From: Variovorax sp. V93
Lineage (GTDB): Bacteria; Pseudomonadota; Gammaproteobacteria; Burkholderiales; Burkholderiaceae_C
Length of the DNA stretch: 64,000 nucleotides
Assembly: GCF_041154485.1 (NCBI RefSeq)
Contig: NZ_AP028669.1
Location: 558,001 to 622,000, forward strand
Direction: 5' to 3'
The position numbers and the translations under genes are program-made. This document shows positions 17,903 to 25,455 of the stretch, piece by piece. Numbering within the stretch: position 1 is the first letter of the stretch; each line of letters begins with the position of its first letter. The notes under the pieces are model-generated. The model was not told the DNA's origin. It ran no database searches and saw only the letters and a program-made list of their open reading frames with translations.

Positions 17903-19510
17903 ATGGCCCGCCGCCTGCTGTCGCGCTGTGGGCAATGGGTCTTCGCCATGGCGGCGGCGCTGCTGTTCGCCGGCTGCGCCACCCTGCCCGACGAGGCACC
18001 GCGTCCGCCCACCAAGGCCATGGCCGCCTCGGCCGACACCGCGCTCGGCAAGATCGCGCTGGCCTCGCAGCCCGACCCCGACCTGAGCGGCTTTCGCCTG
18101 ATGCCGGGCGGCGACTTCGCCTTCGACACCCGCATCCAGCTCGCGCGGCGCGCCCAGCGCACGCTCGACGTGCAGTACTACCAGATCGAGAACGACGAGA
18201 CCGGCCGCTACCTGCTGCGCACGCTGCGCGATGCGGCCCGGCGCGGCGTGCGCGTGCGGCTCCTGATGGACGATCTCTACACCTCGGGCGAGGACGAGCT
18301 GCTGCTCGGCCTGGCCGCCACGCCCAACGTCGAGCTGCGCCTGTTCAACCCCTTTCCGGCCGGGCGCGGCAGCCTGCTCAGGCGCTTCACCGCTTCGCTG
18401 TTCGATTTCAGCCGCGTCAACCGGCGCATGCATAACAAGCTCTTCATCGCCGATGGCGCGATGGCGGTGGCGGGCGGGCGCAACATCGGCAACCAGTATT
18501 TCAGGCGCACGGCGGGCGAGAATTTCCTCGATCTCGACACCTTCGTGGCTGGTGCGCTGGTCCCGCGGCTGGGTGCGCTGTTCGACCAGTACTGGAACAG
18601 CGTCTATGTGCGGCCGGTCCAGTCGGTGGTGGCCAGCGAACTTCCGCAGGGCGAGCTGCAGAAGCGCTTCGAGGCCGCCACCGGCCCCGACACCACGCCG
18701 CCGCCGCCCAGGCCCGCGCCCAACGACCTGCTCGGCTACAGCCCGATCGCCGAAGACCTGGCTGCCGGCAAGCTCGACCTGATCTGGACCCTTGCCGAGG
18801 CCTACGCCGATTCGCCCGAACGCGTGATCGGCAAGACCGCCTCGTACGGCGGCGTGCCGCTGCTCGATGTCGACAGCGTGCGCTACAACGTGGTCGAGCA
18901 AATGCGCCGCGCGCGCTCCGAGGTGACCATCGTCTCGCCCTACCTGATTCCAGGCAAGGCGGGGCTCGAAGTGATGCGCGAGATCCGCCGGCGCAACGTC
19001 AAGATCAGCATCGTCACCAATTCCTTCGCCGCCACCGACGAGCCGCTGGTCCACACCGCCTACCGCCGCTACCGGCCCGAGATGCTCGAGCTCGGCGCCG
19101 AGCTCTACGAACTGAGCACCACGCGCACGCGGCGCAGCGTGCGGCTCGGCCTGTTCGGTACTTCGGTGGGGCGGCTGCATGCCAAGTCGGCGGTGATCGA
19201 CCGGCAGATTCTTTTTGTCGGCTCGATGAACTTCGACCCGCGCTCCGAGACGCACAACACCGAGATCGGCCTGTTCATCCGCAGCCCCGAGATGGCGCAG
19301 CAGACGCTCAAGCTCATCGAGGTGCTGAAGCAGCAGGGCGCCTACCGGCTGCGCTTTGCGAAGGACAGCGGCAATTCGCGCATCGAGTGGATCAGCGAGG
19401 AGGAAGAAGCCGGCCGGACCACCGTGCTGAACGAGGAACCCGACTCCGATTTCTGGGGCCGCACCATGCTCGAGATGCTGGCGCCGCTGACGCCCGAGAG
19501 CCTGCTGTAG
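17903..19510 (+). CDS. phospholipase D-family lipoprotein (cardiolipin synthase-like)
   Basis: The 535-residue protein begins with a lipoprotein signal (lipobox LFAGC, Cys25). It has two HKD catalytic motifs, HNKLFIADG followed by GGRNIGNQYF, and HAKSAVIDR followed by GSMNFDPRS. This two-motif layout matches ClsC/YmdC-type phosphatidyltransferases and related phospholipases. The lipobox suggests attachment to the inner or outer membrane facing the periplasm, unlike cytosolic-side cardiolipin synthases. It starts 10 bases after rpoN on the same strand and is probably co-transcribed. The true reaction (cardiolipin synthesis or lipid hydrolysis) is undetermined. Confidence 0.88.
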   Translation: MARRLLSRCGQWVFAMAAALLFAGCATLPDEAPRPPTKAMAASADTALGKIALASQPDPDLSGFRLMPGGDFAFDTRIQLARRAQRTLDVQYYQIENDETGRYLLRTLRDAARRGVRVRLLMDDLYTSGEDELLLGLAATPNVELRLFNPFPAGRGSLLRRFTASLFDFSRVNRRMHNKLFIADGAMAVAGGRNIGNQYFRRTAGENFLDLDTFVAGALVPRLGALFDQYWNSVYVRPVQSVVASELPQGELQKRFEAATGPDTTPPPPRPAPNDLLGYSPIAEDLAAGKLDLIWTLAEAYADSPERVIGKTASYGGVPLLDVDSVRYNVVEQMRRARSEVTIVSPYLIPGKAGLEVMREIRRRNVKISIVTNSFAATDEPLVHTAYRRYRPEMLELGAELYELSTTRTRRSVRLGLFGTSVGRLHAKSAVIDRQILFVGSMNFDPRSETHNTEIGLFIRSPEMAQQTLKLIEVLKQQGAYRLRFAKDSGNSRIEWISEEEEAGRTTVLNEEPDSDFWGRTMLEMLAPLTPESLL

Positions 19511-19520
19511 CCCGGGCGGC

Positions 19521-20162
19521 TCAGCCGCTGCGCACGCCCGACAGCAGCTTGAGGCCCAGCAGCACCATCACGCCGCCGGCCGCGCGGTCGATCCAGGCCT
19601 TGTAGCGCAGGTAGGCCGAGCGCGGCGCTGCCGACGAGAGCGCCAGCGCGACGACCGCGTACCAGCCGGTCTCGATGCAGAAGATCACCGCCGGCACCGC
19701 GAGCGCCAGCGCCAGCGGCACTTCGCGCGGCAGGAAGGCGGCAAAGATGCTGGCGTAGACCACGGCGGTCTTCGGATTGCTGATCTGCGTGCCCATGCCC
19801 AGAAGAAACGCACGCCGCGCATCGCCCCGGCTTCCGGGCGAGCGCTCTTCCTGCGAAACCGGCAGCGGCTGGCTCGCACCGCGCCAGATGCGGATGCCCA
19901 GAACCACGAGGTAGGCGCCCCCGAGCAGCTTCACCGCGAGGTACAGCGCGGGAACCGCGAGGAACGCCGCCTGCAGCCCGACCAGCGCCGCAATGGCGAA
20001 CACGACGCCGCCCGCGCCCATGCCCAGCGCCGCGGCCAGGCCGTCGCCGCGCGACGACGAGACGGCGGTGCGCGCGACCATGACGAAGCTCGGGCCGGGG
20101 CTCATGGCCCCCACGACCATCGCGCCCGCGATGCCCAGCAGTGCAACCGTGATGCCGCTCAT
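19521..20162 (-). CDS. LysE/RhtB-family amino-acid exporter
   Basis: The 213-residue protein has about six membrane helices. It carries the LysE-family hallmarks GAMSPGPSFVMVARTAVSS near the N-terminus and GMGTQISNPKTAVVYASIFAAF after the central loop. Members export amino acids or homoserine lactones; the substrate is not evident. It is the last gene of a minus-strand operon with two YceI genes and a cytochrome b561, only 6 bases after the YceI stop, and converges on the phospholipase D gene. Confidence 0.9.
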   Translation of the reverse strand: MSGITVALLGIAGAMVVGAMSPGPSFVMVARTAVSSSRGDGLAAALGMGAGGVVFAIAALVGLQAAFLAVPALYLAVKLLGGAYLVVLGIRIWRGASQPLPVSQEERSPGSRGDARRAFLLGMGTQISNPKTAVVYASIFAAFLPREVPLALALAVPAVIFCIETGWYAVVALALSSAAPRSAYLRYKAWIDRAAGGVMVLLGLKLLSGVRSG

Positions 20163-20168
20163 GGTCTT

Positions 20169-20804
20169 CTATTGCTGCACGTTGACGGCTTCGACCTGCA
20201 CCAGCAGCTTCACCTTGTTCTCGAAGCCGAAGTTCAGGCCCCAGGTGATGCCCCAGTCGCTGCGCTGCACCGTCGTCTCGAAGTCGCCGCCGCAGACCTG
20301 GCGGTTGATGAGCGGATTCAGGTAGCAGTTGAAGCGCACGGCCCTGAGCGTGACCGGCCTGGTCTGCCCCATCAGCGTGAGCGTGCCCGGCACGTCGACC
20401 ACCTTGTCGCCATTGAACTCGATGCGGTCCGCCACGAAGCGGCCGGTCGGGAATTCGGCCACGTTGAAGAAATCCTTGCTCTGCACGTGGCGGTTGAGCA
20501 GGTCGACGCCGGTGTTGATGGAGCCGATGTCCATCGTGATGTCGACCTTGCCGCTGCTGCCGGTGCCGTCGATCTGCACCGAGCCGTCCTTGGTGCTGAA
20601 GCGGCCGCGGTTGGTGGTGGTGCCGTAATGCCCCATCTCGTACATCACGAAGGTGTGCGTGGGGTCGATCACGTAGCTGGCGTTCTTCACCGGGCCGCCC
20701 GCGGGCTTGGCGGCCACGGCCGGCGCGGTGTAGTCCTGTGCCAGGGCAGGGGTGGCAAGGGCCGCCGCGGCAGACAGCGCGGCAGCGAGGAGGAGCTTCT
20801 TCAT
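20169..20804 (-). CDS. YceI-family periplasmic protein (first copy)
   Basis: The 211-residue protein has a signal peptide (to about residue 22, ATPALA) and a YceI lipocalin-like barrel, starting YVIDPTHTFVMYEMGHYG and ending near FGFENKVKLLVQVEAVNV. YceI proteins bind polyisoprenoid lipids; some stay of unknown function. Two cysteines (FNCYLNPLINRQVC) could form a disulfide. It shares an operon with a second YceI protein and a cytochrome b561, a common pairing. Confidence 0.9.
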   Translation of the reverse strand: MKKLLLAAALSAAAALATPALAQDYTAPAVAAKPAGGPVKNASYVIDPTHTFVMYEMGHYGTTTNRGRFSTKDGSVQIDGTGSSGKVDITMDIGSINTGVDLLNRHVQSKDFFNVAEFPTGRFVADRIEFNGDKVVDVPGTLTLMGQTRPVTLRAVRFNCYLNPLINRQVCGGDFETTVQRSDWGITWGLNFGFENKVKLLVQVEAVNVQQ

Positions 20805-20845
20805 GGCAATGGGCGTGCGTGGCGTGGGAACGAAACAGGAAAAAT

Positions 20846-21424
20846 TCAAAGCGGACCGAAGCCCGCGAGCGTGAACTTGAAGCGAACCAGCACCTCGTTG
20901 GCGACCACCGAGGTGTCGGTCCACTCGCCGTCGCCCACCTTGTAGTCGAGCCGCTGGATCGTAAAGCTTCCGCTGGCCACCGCGTGGCCGTTGGCCGGCG
21001 CAATGCTCACCGGCACCGTGACCTGGCGCGAGATGTTCTTGATGGTGAGCTTGCCCGCCATCTCGAAGCGGCCGTCGCCCAGCGCCTTGATCGCGCTCGA
21101 CTGGAAGCTGGCCTGCGGAAAATGCGCCGTGTCGAACCACGGCGCCTTGGGCAGTTCGGCATCGCTCATGGGCACGCCGAGCGATGCGCTGCCGGTGTCG
21201 ATCTGCAATGCGACGCTGCCGCCTTCGGGCTTGCGCGGATCGAAAGCCACCTGGGCATCGAACTTCTTGAACGCGCCCTCCACGGGCACCCCCATCTGCT
21301 TGCTCACGAAGGCGATCTGGCTCTTGTCCGGCACCAGCCGGGTGGCCGCGGCCGGCTCGGCGAGCGCGGGCGCAAGAGTGGCGAACGCCAGGGCTGCGAG
21401 CAAGGGGCGGGCGGTGCGCTTCAT
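20846..21424 (-). CDS. YceI-family periplasmic protein (second copy)
   Basis: The 192-residue protein has a signal peptide (MKRTARPLLAALAFATLAPALA) and a YceI domain (RLVPDKSQIAFVSKQMGVPVE onward, split by charged loops). It is only distantly similar to the adjacent YceI copy, so the duplication is old. The start ATG overlaps the stop of the cytochrome b561 gene (ATGA). The cytochrome may reduce a quinone or lipid carried by the YceI protein, but this is inference. Confidence 0.9.
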   Translation of the reverse strand: MKRTARPLLAALAFATLAPALAEPAAATRLVPDKSQIAFVSKQMGVPVEGAFKKFDAQVAFDPRKPEGGSVALQIDTGSASLGVPMSDAELPKAPWFDTAHFPQASFQSSAIKALGDGRFEMAGKLTIKNISRQVTVPVSIAPANGHAVASGSFTIQRLDYKVGDGEWTDTSVVANEVLVRFKFTLAGFGPL

Positions 21425-22047
21425 CTGGCGGATTCCTTGCGTGGCGCGGGCCACATGCGTTTCAAGATGCCGTCGCGGTCGATCCAGTGGTGCTTGAGCA
21501 CCGCCGCCACATGCAGCAGCGCCACCGCGGCGAGGGTGAAGGCGCTGCCCTTGTGCAGCGGCTTGAGCACGGCCTCGGCCCATTCCTTGTCGACCGGCAC
21601 GAAGTCGGGCAGCGGCAGCAGGCCGAACCACACGACCGGAAAGCCGAGCGCCGAACTGTAGGCCCAGCCGAACAGCGGAACCGCCAGGAACAGCAGGTAC
21701 ATCAGCGCGTGGCTCGCGCGGTGGCCGCTGCGCTGCCAGCGCGGCATGGCCGCCGCCGCAGCGGCCGGCAGCGGCGGCGGCGGATGGCGCAGCCGCCACA
21801 GCAGGCGCACGGCCGACAGCAGCAGGATCGTCACGCCGGCCCATTTGTGCCAGTTGTAGAGCTTGATGCGCGCCGGCGACAGCGGCAGGCCGGTCATGTA
21901 GAGGCCGACGCCGAGCGAGCCGACGATCATGGCCGCCAGCAGCCAGTGCAGCGCGATCGCGACGGGGCCGTAGCGCAGTTCGCGCAGGCGTGGATCGGCG
22001 GGTGCATCGGCCATGGCGGCGGGGTGGGAAGGTGTGTCGATGGACAT
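21421..22047 (-). CDS. cytochrome b561
   Basis: The 208-residue inner-membrane protein has four helices and the family haem ligands (His in ALHWLLAAMIV, YNWHKWAGVTILL and PLHKGSAFTLAAVALLH). It moves electrons from ubiquinol, as in the E. coli CybB family. ATG 22047 is used, but ATG 22014 (MADAPADP) is equally possible since neither has a ribosome site. It is first in the b561-YceI-YceI-LysE operon and divergent from the RNA methyltransferase gene. Confidence 0.9.
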   Translation of the reverse strand: MSIDTPSHPAAMADAPADPRLRELRYGPVAIALHWLLAAMIVGSLGVGLYMTGLPLSPARIKLYNWHKWAGVTILLLSAVRLLWRLRHPPPPLPAAAAAAMPRWQRSGHRASHALMYLLFLAVPLFGWAYSSALGFPVVWFGLLPLPDFVPVDKEWAEAVLKPLHKGSAFTLAAVALLHVAAVLKHHWIDRDGILKRMWPAPRKESAR

Positions 22048-22231
22048 CGGAAGCAGGACCGGCGGCCTGTGCGCGGAGCATATATCGGAAGCGGCGGAGG
22101 CGCCGCGGCCCGATCGGCCGGAGCGACCATGGACGCGGTGGTGGAATTGCTTGTCCGATCCCCTGTGTGGAGAAGCGGCCCGGCGCGGCGACAATGGCGT
22201 TCCCCTGCGGCCGAATGATGGCGAACCTCCT

Positions 22232-23470
22232 GTGAACGATCTCTCTCTCTTTTTGCCCTGCGCCGCCGGCGTCGAGGAATTCCTCGCGCAGGAAGTCCAT
22301 GCGCTCACCGGCCGCGTCGGCCAGGACCTGCTCACGCTGCGCGGCGGCGTGCGGGTGCGCGCCGAATGGCGCGACGCGCTCAAGCTCAACCTGCACAGCC
22401 GGCTCGCGCAGCGCGTGCTGGTCGAACTGGCGCACGCGCCCTACCGCAGCGAGAACGACCTCTACGCCATCGCGAGCGGCGTGGCCTGGGAGATCTGGTT
22501 CACGCCCAGGCAGACCTTCAAGATCGAGACCACGGCGCAGCACAGCCCGCTGCAGAGCCTGAACTTCGCCACCCTGCGCATCAAGGACGCCATCGCCGAC
22601 CGCTTCCGCGCCAAGGCCGGCGGCGTGCGCCCGAGCATCGAGACCCAGTGGCCCGACTGCCGCGTGTTCGCCCACCTGACCACCGAACACTGCACGCTCT
22701 ACATCGACACCTCCGGCGAGCCGCTCTTCAAGCGCGGCTGGCGCCAGGACAAGGGCGATGCGCCGCTGAAGGAAACCCTGGCCGCCGCGATGCTGGCCGC
22801 CAGCGGCTGGTGGAACCCCGAAACCGGCGCCGTGGCCGCCGAGCCGCTGTACGACCCCTGCTGCGGCAGCGGCACCATCGCCATCGAGGCGGCGCAGATC
22901 GCGCGCGGCATTGCGGCCGGGTCGCTCAGGCGTTTCGGCTTCGAGAAGCTGCTGCCGTTCCAGGCCCATGTCTGGGACGCGATCAAGAAGGACGCCGCAT
23001 CGTCGGCGGTGCCGCGCGATGTCGCCATCTTCGGCTCCGACGTCTCGCACCGCATGGTCGACTTTGCCGAGCGCAATGCGGAGCGCGCCGGTGTCGCCGA
23101 TGCCATCGAGTTCCGCGGCGGCGACGCGCTGCAGCGCATGCCGCCGGCCGAGGGCGGGGTGATCATGCTCAACCCGCCGTACGGCGAGCGCATCGAGGTC
23201 GGCGGCGTGGCGCGCTTCGGCGCCCGCGAAGCCGCGCAGACTTCGGGCGACGCTGGCGGTGAACGCGGCGGCGGCGGCGAGTTCTTTCCGCAGCTCGCCA
23301 CCCACTGGAAGAAGAACTACGCCGGCTGGACCGCCTGGGTGCTCACGCCCGACCTGAAGCTGCCCAGGCAGATGCGGCTGAAGGAATCGCGCCGCGTGCC
23401 GATGTGGAACGGCCCCATCGAGTGCCGGCTGTTCCGCTTCGACATGGTCGCGGGTTCCGCCAGGAAGTAG
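22232..23470 (+). CDS. THUMP-domain class I RNA methyltransferase
   Basis: The 412-residue protein has a ferredoxin-like/THUMP N-terminal part (about residues 1-160) and an UPF0020-type methyltransferase domain. The domain carries DPCCGSGTIAIEAAQIARG (SAM binding) and the catalytic MLNPPYGERIE. It resembles the N-terminal methyltransferase half of RlmL (23S rRNA m2G2445) without the C-terminal RlmK part. The GTG at 22232 is chosen because no in-frame ATG lies close to the conserved SLFLPCAAGVEEFLAQE start; a short ATG frame ending on this GTG overlaps it. A Gly/Arg-rich insert (FGAREAAQTSGDAGGERGG) is unusual. Confidence 0.88.
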   Translation: MNDLSLFLPCAAGVEEFLAQEVHALTGRVGQDLLTLRGGVRVRAEWRDALKLNLHSRLAQRVLVELAHAPYRSENDLYAIASGVAWEIWFTPRQTFKIETTAQHSPLQSLNFATLRIKDAIADRFRAKAGGVRPSIETQWPDCRVFAHLTTEHCTLYIDTSGEPLFKRGWRQDKGDAPLKETLAAAMLAASGWWNPETGAVAAEPLYDPCCGSGTIAIEAAQIARGIAAGSLRRFGFEKLLPFQAHVWDAIKKDAASSAVPRDVAIFGSDVSHRMVDFAERNAERAGVADAIEFRGGDALQRMPPAEGGVIMLNPPYGERIEVGGVARFGAREAAQTSGDAGGERGGGGEFFPQLATHWKKNYAGWTAWVLTPDLKLPRQMRLKESRRVPMWNGPIECRLFRFDMVAGSARK

Positions 23471-23498
23471 CTTCGCGCGCCTGCGGGTGCACGCCACC

Positions 23499-23927
23499 AT
23501 GACCGTTCCGGAATCCGGCCTCGTCGTCATCGACACCAACATCGCGCTCGACCTGCTGGTCTTCGAAGACCCCGCCTGGCTGCCGCTTATCGCCCTGCTG
23601 GCCGCGGGCGAACTGCGCTGGCTCGCAACGGCCGCGATGCGCGCCGAACTCGAGCGCGTGCTCGGCTACCCACTGATTGCCCGGCGCATGGCGCAGCGCG
23701 GCCTGCAAGTGCCCGCCGTGCTGGCGGACTTCGATGCGCGGGTGCGCATGGTCGAAGGCATTCCATCGCGCGCACCCTGCGTCTGCAGCGACCCCGACGA
23801 CCAGGTCTTCATCGACCTTGCGGTGGCGCACCGCGCGCTGCTGCTCAGCAAGGACCGCGCGGTGCTGTCGATGAAGAAGCGGCTGGCGCTGCGCGGCGTG
23901 GTGGTGCAGGCGGCGCTCGGGGCCTGA
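23499..23927 (+). CDS. PIN-domain protein (toxin-type ribonuclease)
   Basis: The 142-residue protein has a PIN fold with the acidic site VVIDTNIALDLL (Asp12) at the start and CSDPDDQVFIDLAV near the end. It fits the PIN-family 'putative toxin component' group. No partner antitoxin is visible on either side: the upstream gene ends 28 bases before and the downstream 200 bases hold no convincing gene. It may thus be an RNA-processing nuclease rather than a toxin. ATG 23499 is preferred to GTG 23487. Confidence 0.82.
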   Translation: MTVPESGLVVIDTNIALDLLVFEDPAWLPLIALLAAGELRWLATAAMRAELERVLGYPLIARRMAQRGLQVPAVLADFDARVRMVEGIPSRAPCVCSDPDDQVFIDLAVAHRALLLSKDRAVLSMKKRLALRGVVVQAALGA

Positions 23928-24128
23928 CTGCACCCACAGTCTCGGCCCGTTGCCGCTGCGCGCCGAGAAGCGCGAAATCCAGCGGCTTGACTACTTCCTT
24001 CTCATCGACGCCTGCCAGGGGCGGTGTTAGCTTTCCGGCAAGGCGAGGATGGTGCGGCGAACGGGTATCGCAGTCCTTGCCTTTGCGGCCCTTGCGCCAC
24101 CCTTCAGTTCTTGCTTCGACTGGAAATC

Positions 24129-24611
24129 ATGCAACCCTCATTCGCGACGCTCTGGGCGAATCATCCCAATATCAAGGGCGACGGCGCCCTGCTGGACAAG
24201 GGCGTTTACACGGATCAATGCGCCATCAATGTGGGCGCAGCATTCATTCGATCCAACCTGAGCCTCGACAGCTTCCACGGCGTCTTCTCCTGGCAGAAGG
24301 ACAGGCCGAAGTACCCGATCAGGGCGCAGGAATTGGCGAACTGGCTGGATTCCGGCAAGGCCGGCTTGATGTCCCGGACCGAAAAATACACAGGGAAAGA
24401 AGGTTTCGAGAAAATCGCCAACCGCACGGGCATCGTGTTCATCCAGAACTACTGGGGTGAGGGGCGGCAAGGCGACCATATCGACCTATGGAATGGGGCG
24501 CGGCTGACTAAACTGTCGTCGTGGTTTCTCATTCAGTGGCGCATCTCTTGGGAAGGGGTCCTCACTGACATGCGTCATGCGCAAGCCATATGGTTTTGGC
24601 CGGTCCTATGA
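24129..24611 (+). CDS. tae4: type VI secretion amidase effector, Tae4 family
   Basis: The 160-residue protein matches Tae4 effectors in length and layout: PSFATLWANHPN at the start, the catalytic Cys in TDQCAINVGAAF (Cys31), the catalytic His in GDHIDLWNG (His117), and the usual end AIWFW. Tae4 enzymes are cytosol-loaded toxins that T6SS injects into rival periplasm, where they cut the D-Glu-mDAP bond of peptidoglycan. No signal peptide is seen, as expected. No T6SS structural gene, VgrG or Hcp lies in the window, so it is an orphan effector. The stop overlaps the next gene's ATG (ATGA). GC is clearly lower than in neighbours, which suggests acquisition. Confidence 0.85.
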   Translation: MQPSFATLWANHPNIKGDGALLDKGVYTDQCAINVGAAFIRSNLSLDSFHGVFSWQKDRPKYPIRAQELANWLDSGKAGLMSRTEKYTGKEGFEKIANRTGIVFIQNYWGEGRQGDHIDLWNGARLTKLSSWFLIQWRISWEGVLTDMRHAQAIWFWPVL

Positions 24612-24853
24612 AAATCCTCATTCGACTACTCTGCATTTTGGTCGGAGCGCTGGTGCTCAGTTTTCTTGTTGCGAAAGTCGTACTCGTTCCCATTGGGCAA
24701 TGGTACGAAATGAACAAAGCCCAAAGCTTCGACGATATATCCGACGCTTTCGTTCTCGCTCTTGCTGTGCAAGCGATTTTCGCTGTTGTGGGCGGTTGGC
24801 TAGGCGATTGGGCATTTCGCAAATGGCGACAGAAGCAACTTGATCGTCAATAG
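24608..24853 (+). CDS. small two-helix membrane protein, candidate Tae4 immunity (copy A)
   Basis: The 81-residue protein has two membrane helices (about 4-28 and 47-68), with Lys/Arg at both ends and an acidic loop between (QWYEMNKAQSFDDIS). By the positive-inside rule both ends are cytosolic and the loop faces the periplasm. It starts on the effector's stop codon, the arrangement expected of a cognate immunity gene. Known Tai4 immunity proteins are soluble and periplasmic and look different, so this would be another type; immunity is inference. I counted 66 of 81 residues identical to copy C. GC of its first 120 bases is about 48% against more than 65% around. Confidence 0.75.
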   Translation: MKILIRLLCILVGALVLSFLVAKVVLVPIGQWYEMNKAQSFDDISDAFVLALAVQAIFAVVGGWLGDWAFRKWRQKQLDRQ

Positions 24854-24857
24854 CCCG

Positions 24858-24920
24858 TGGTGCATCTCTTGGGGACGGGCATTATCGAAATGCGCCATAT
24901 GGTTTTGGCCAGTCCAGTGA
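24858..24920 (+). pseudogene. vestigial 3' end of a second tae4 gene
   Basis: In frame 24858-24920 the DNA reads WCISWGRALSKCAIWFWPVQ-stop, against the intact effector's ending WRISWEGVLTDMRHAQAIWFW and PVL-stop. Twelve bases (GCATCTCTTGGG) and GCCATATGGTTTTGGCC are identical to the 3' end of tae4. Its TGA overlaps the GTG start of copy B, just as the real tae4 stop overlaps copy A. It shows that the effector tail was duplicated with the downstream gene. Confidence 0.8.
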
Positions 24921-25159
24921 AAACACTTGTTCAACCGCTTTGTATTTTGGCCGGAGCGATTGCGCTCGGCCTTGTTTTCTACAAGCTCATTGGCCCTGTG
25001 GGTCATTGGTATGAGCTCAAATTTGCAAGGAACGACGGTGACTTGGGCCAGGCGTACATGGTTGCGCTCGCCGTTCAATTCCTCGCATTGATAGTGGGCG
25101 GCTGGCTCGGCGACTGGGCATTTCGAAAATGGCTGCAGAAGCGGCCGGATCGCCAGTAG
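24917..25159 (+). CDS. small two-helix membrane protein, candidate immunity paralogue (copy B)
   Basis: The 80-residue protein is homologous to copies A and C along its length (CILAGAIALGL, GHWYEL, GGWLGDWAFRKW), but is the most diverged. Its loop reads KFARNDGDLGQ. The GTG at 24917 is taken as the start because it overlaps the vestigial tae4 stop (GTGA), exactly mirroring copy A. An upstream in-frame start at 24857 would add 20 residues without similarity. As an orphan immunity gene it could protect against a Tae4 variant carried by other strains. Confidence 0.7.
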   Translation: MKTLVQPLCILAGAIALGLVFYKLIGPVGHWYELKFARNDGDLGQAYMVALAVQFLALIVGGWLGDWAFRKWLQKRPDRQ

Positions 25160-25191
25160 CCCATGTGGCGACTGCCGATAGGTCGTGTCCC

Positions 25192-25446
25192 ATGAAGATA
25201 CTTATTCGACTGCTCTTCATTTTGGTCGGCGCACTTGCGCTCAGTTTTCTTGCTGCGAAAGTCGTGCTCGTTCCCATTGGGCAGTGGTACGAAATGAACA
25301 GGGCCCAGAGCGAGAGCGATTTGTCGCGAGCCTTCGTCATTGCGCTTGCGATACAGGCTCTTTGTGTCGTAGTTGGAGGCTGGCTCGGCGACCGTGCATT
25401 CCGCAAATGGCGGCAGAAGCAGCTCAGCCGCCAACAACGCCTCTGA
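25192..25446 (+). CDS. small two-helix membrane protein, candidate immunity paralogue (copy C)
   Basis: The 84-residue protein is nearly identical to copy A in its first half (MKILIRLL, KVVLVPIGQWYEMN) and differs mostly in the loop (RAQSESDLSRA), with a short C-terminal extension QQRL. The ATG at 25192 overlaps a TGA (ATGA) that closes a short frame resembling a further eroded tae4 tail (MWRLPIGRVP-stop). The loop differences between copies are where specificity would be expected if the loop meets the toxin in the periplasm. It ends 9 bases before the convergent kinase-like gene. Confidence 0.72.
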   Translation: MKILIRLLFILVGALALSFLAAKVVLVPIGQWYEMNRAQSESDLSRAFVIALAIQALCVVVGGWLGDRAFRKWRQKQLSRQQRL

Positions 25447-25455
25447 CGACCGCTG

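Noticed and set aside
22215..22235. ATG start of the RNA methyltransferase at 22215
   Set aside because: That ATG is in another frame and gives MMANLL-stop; the GTG at 22232 is in the correct frame.
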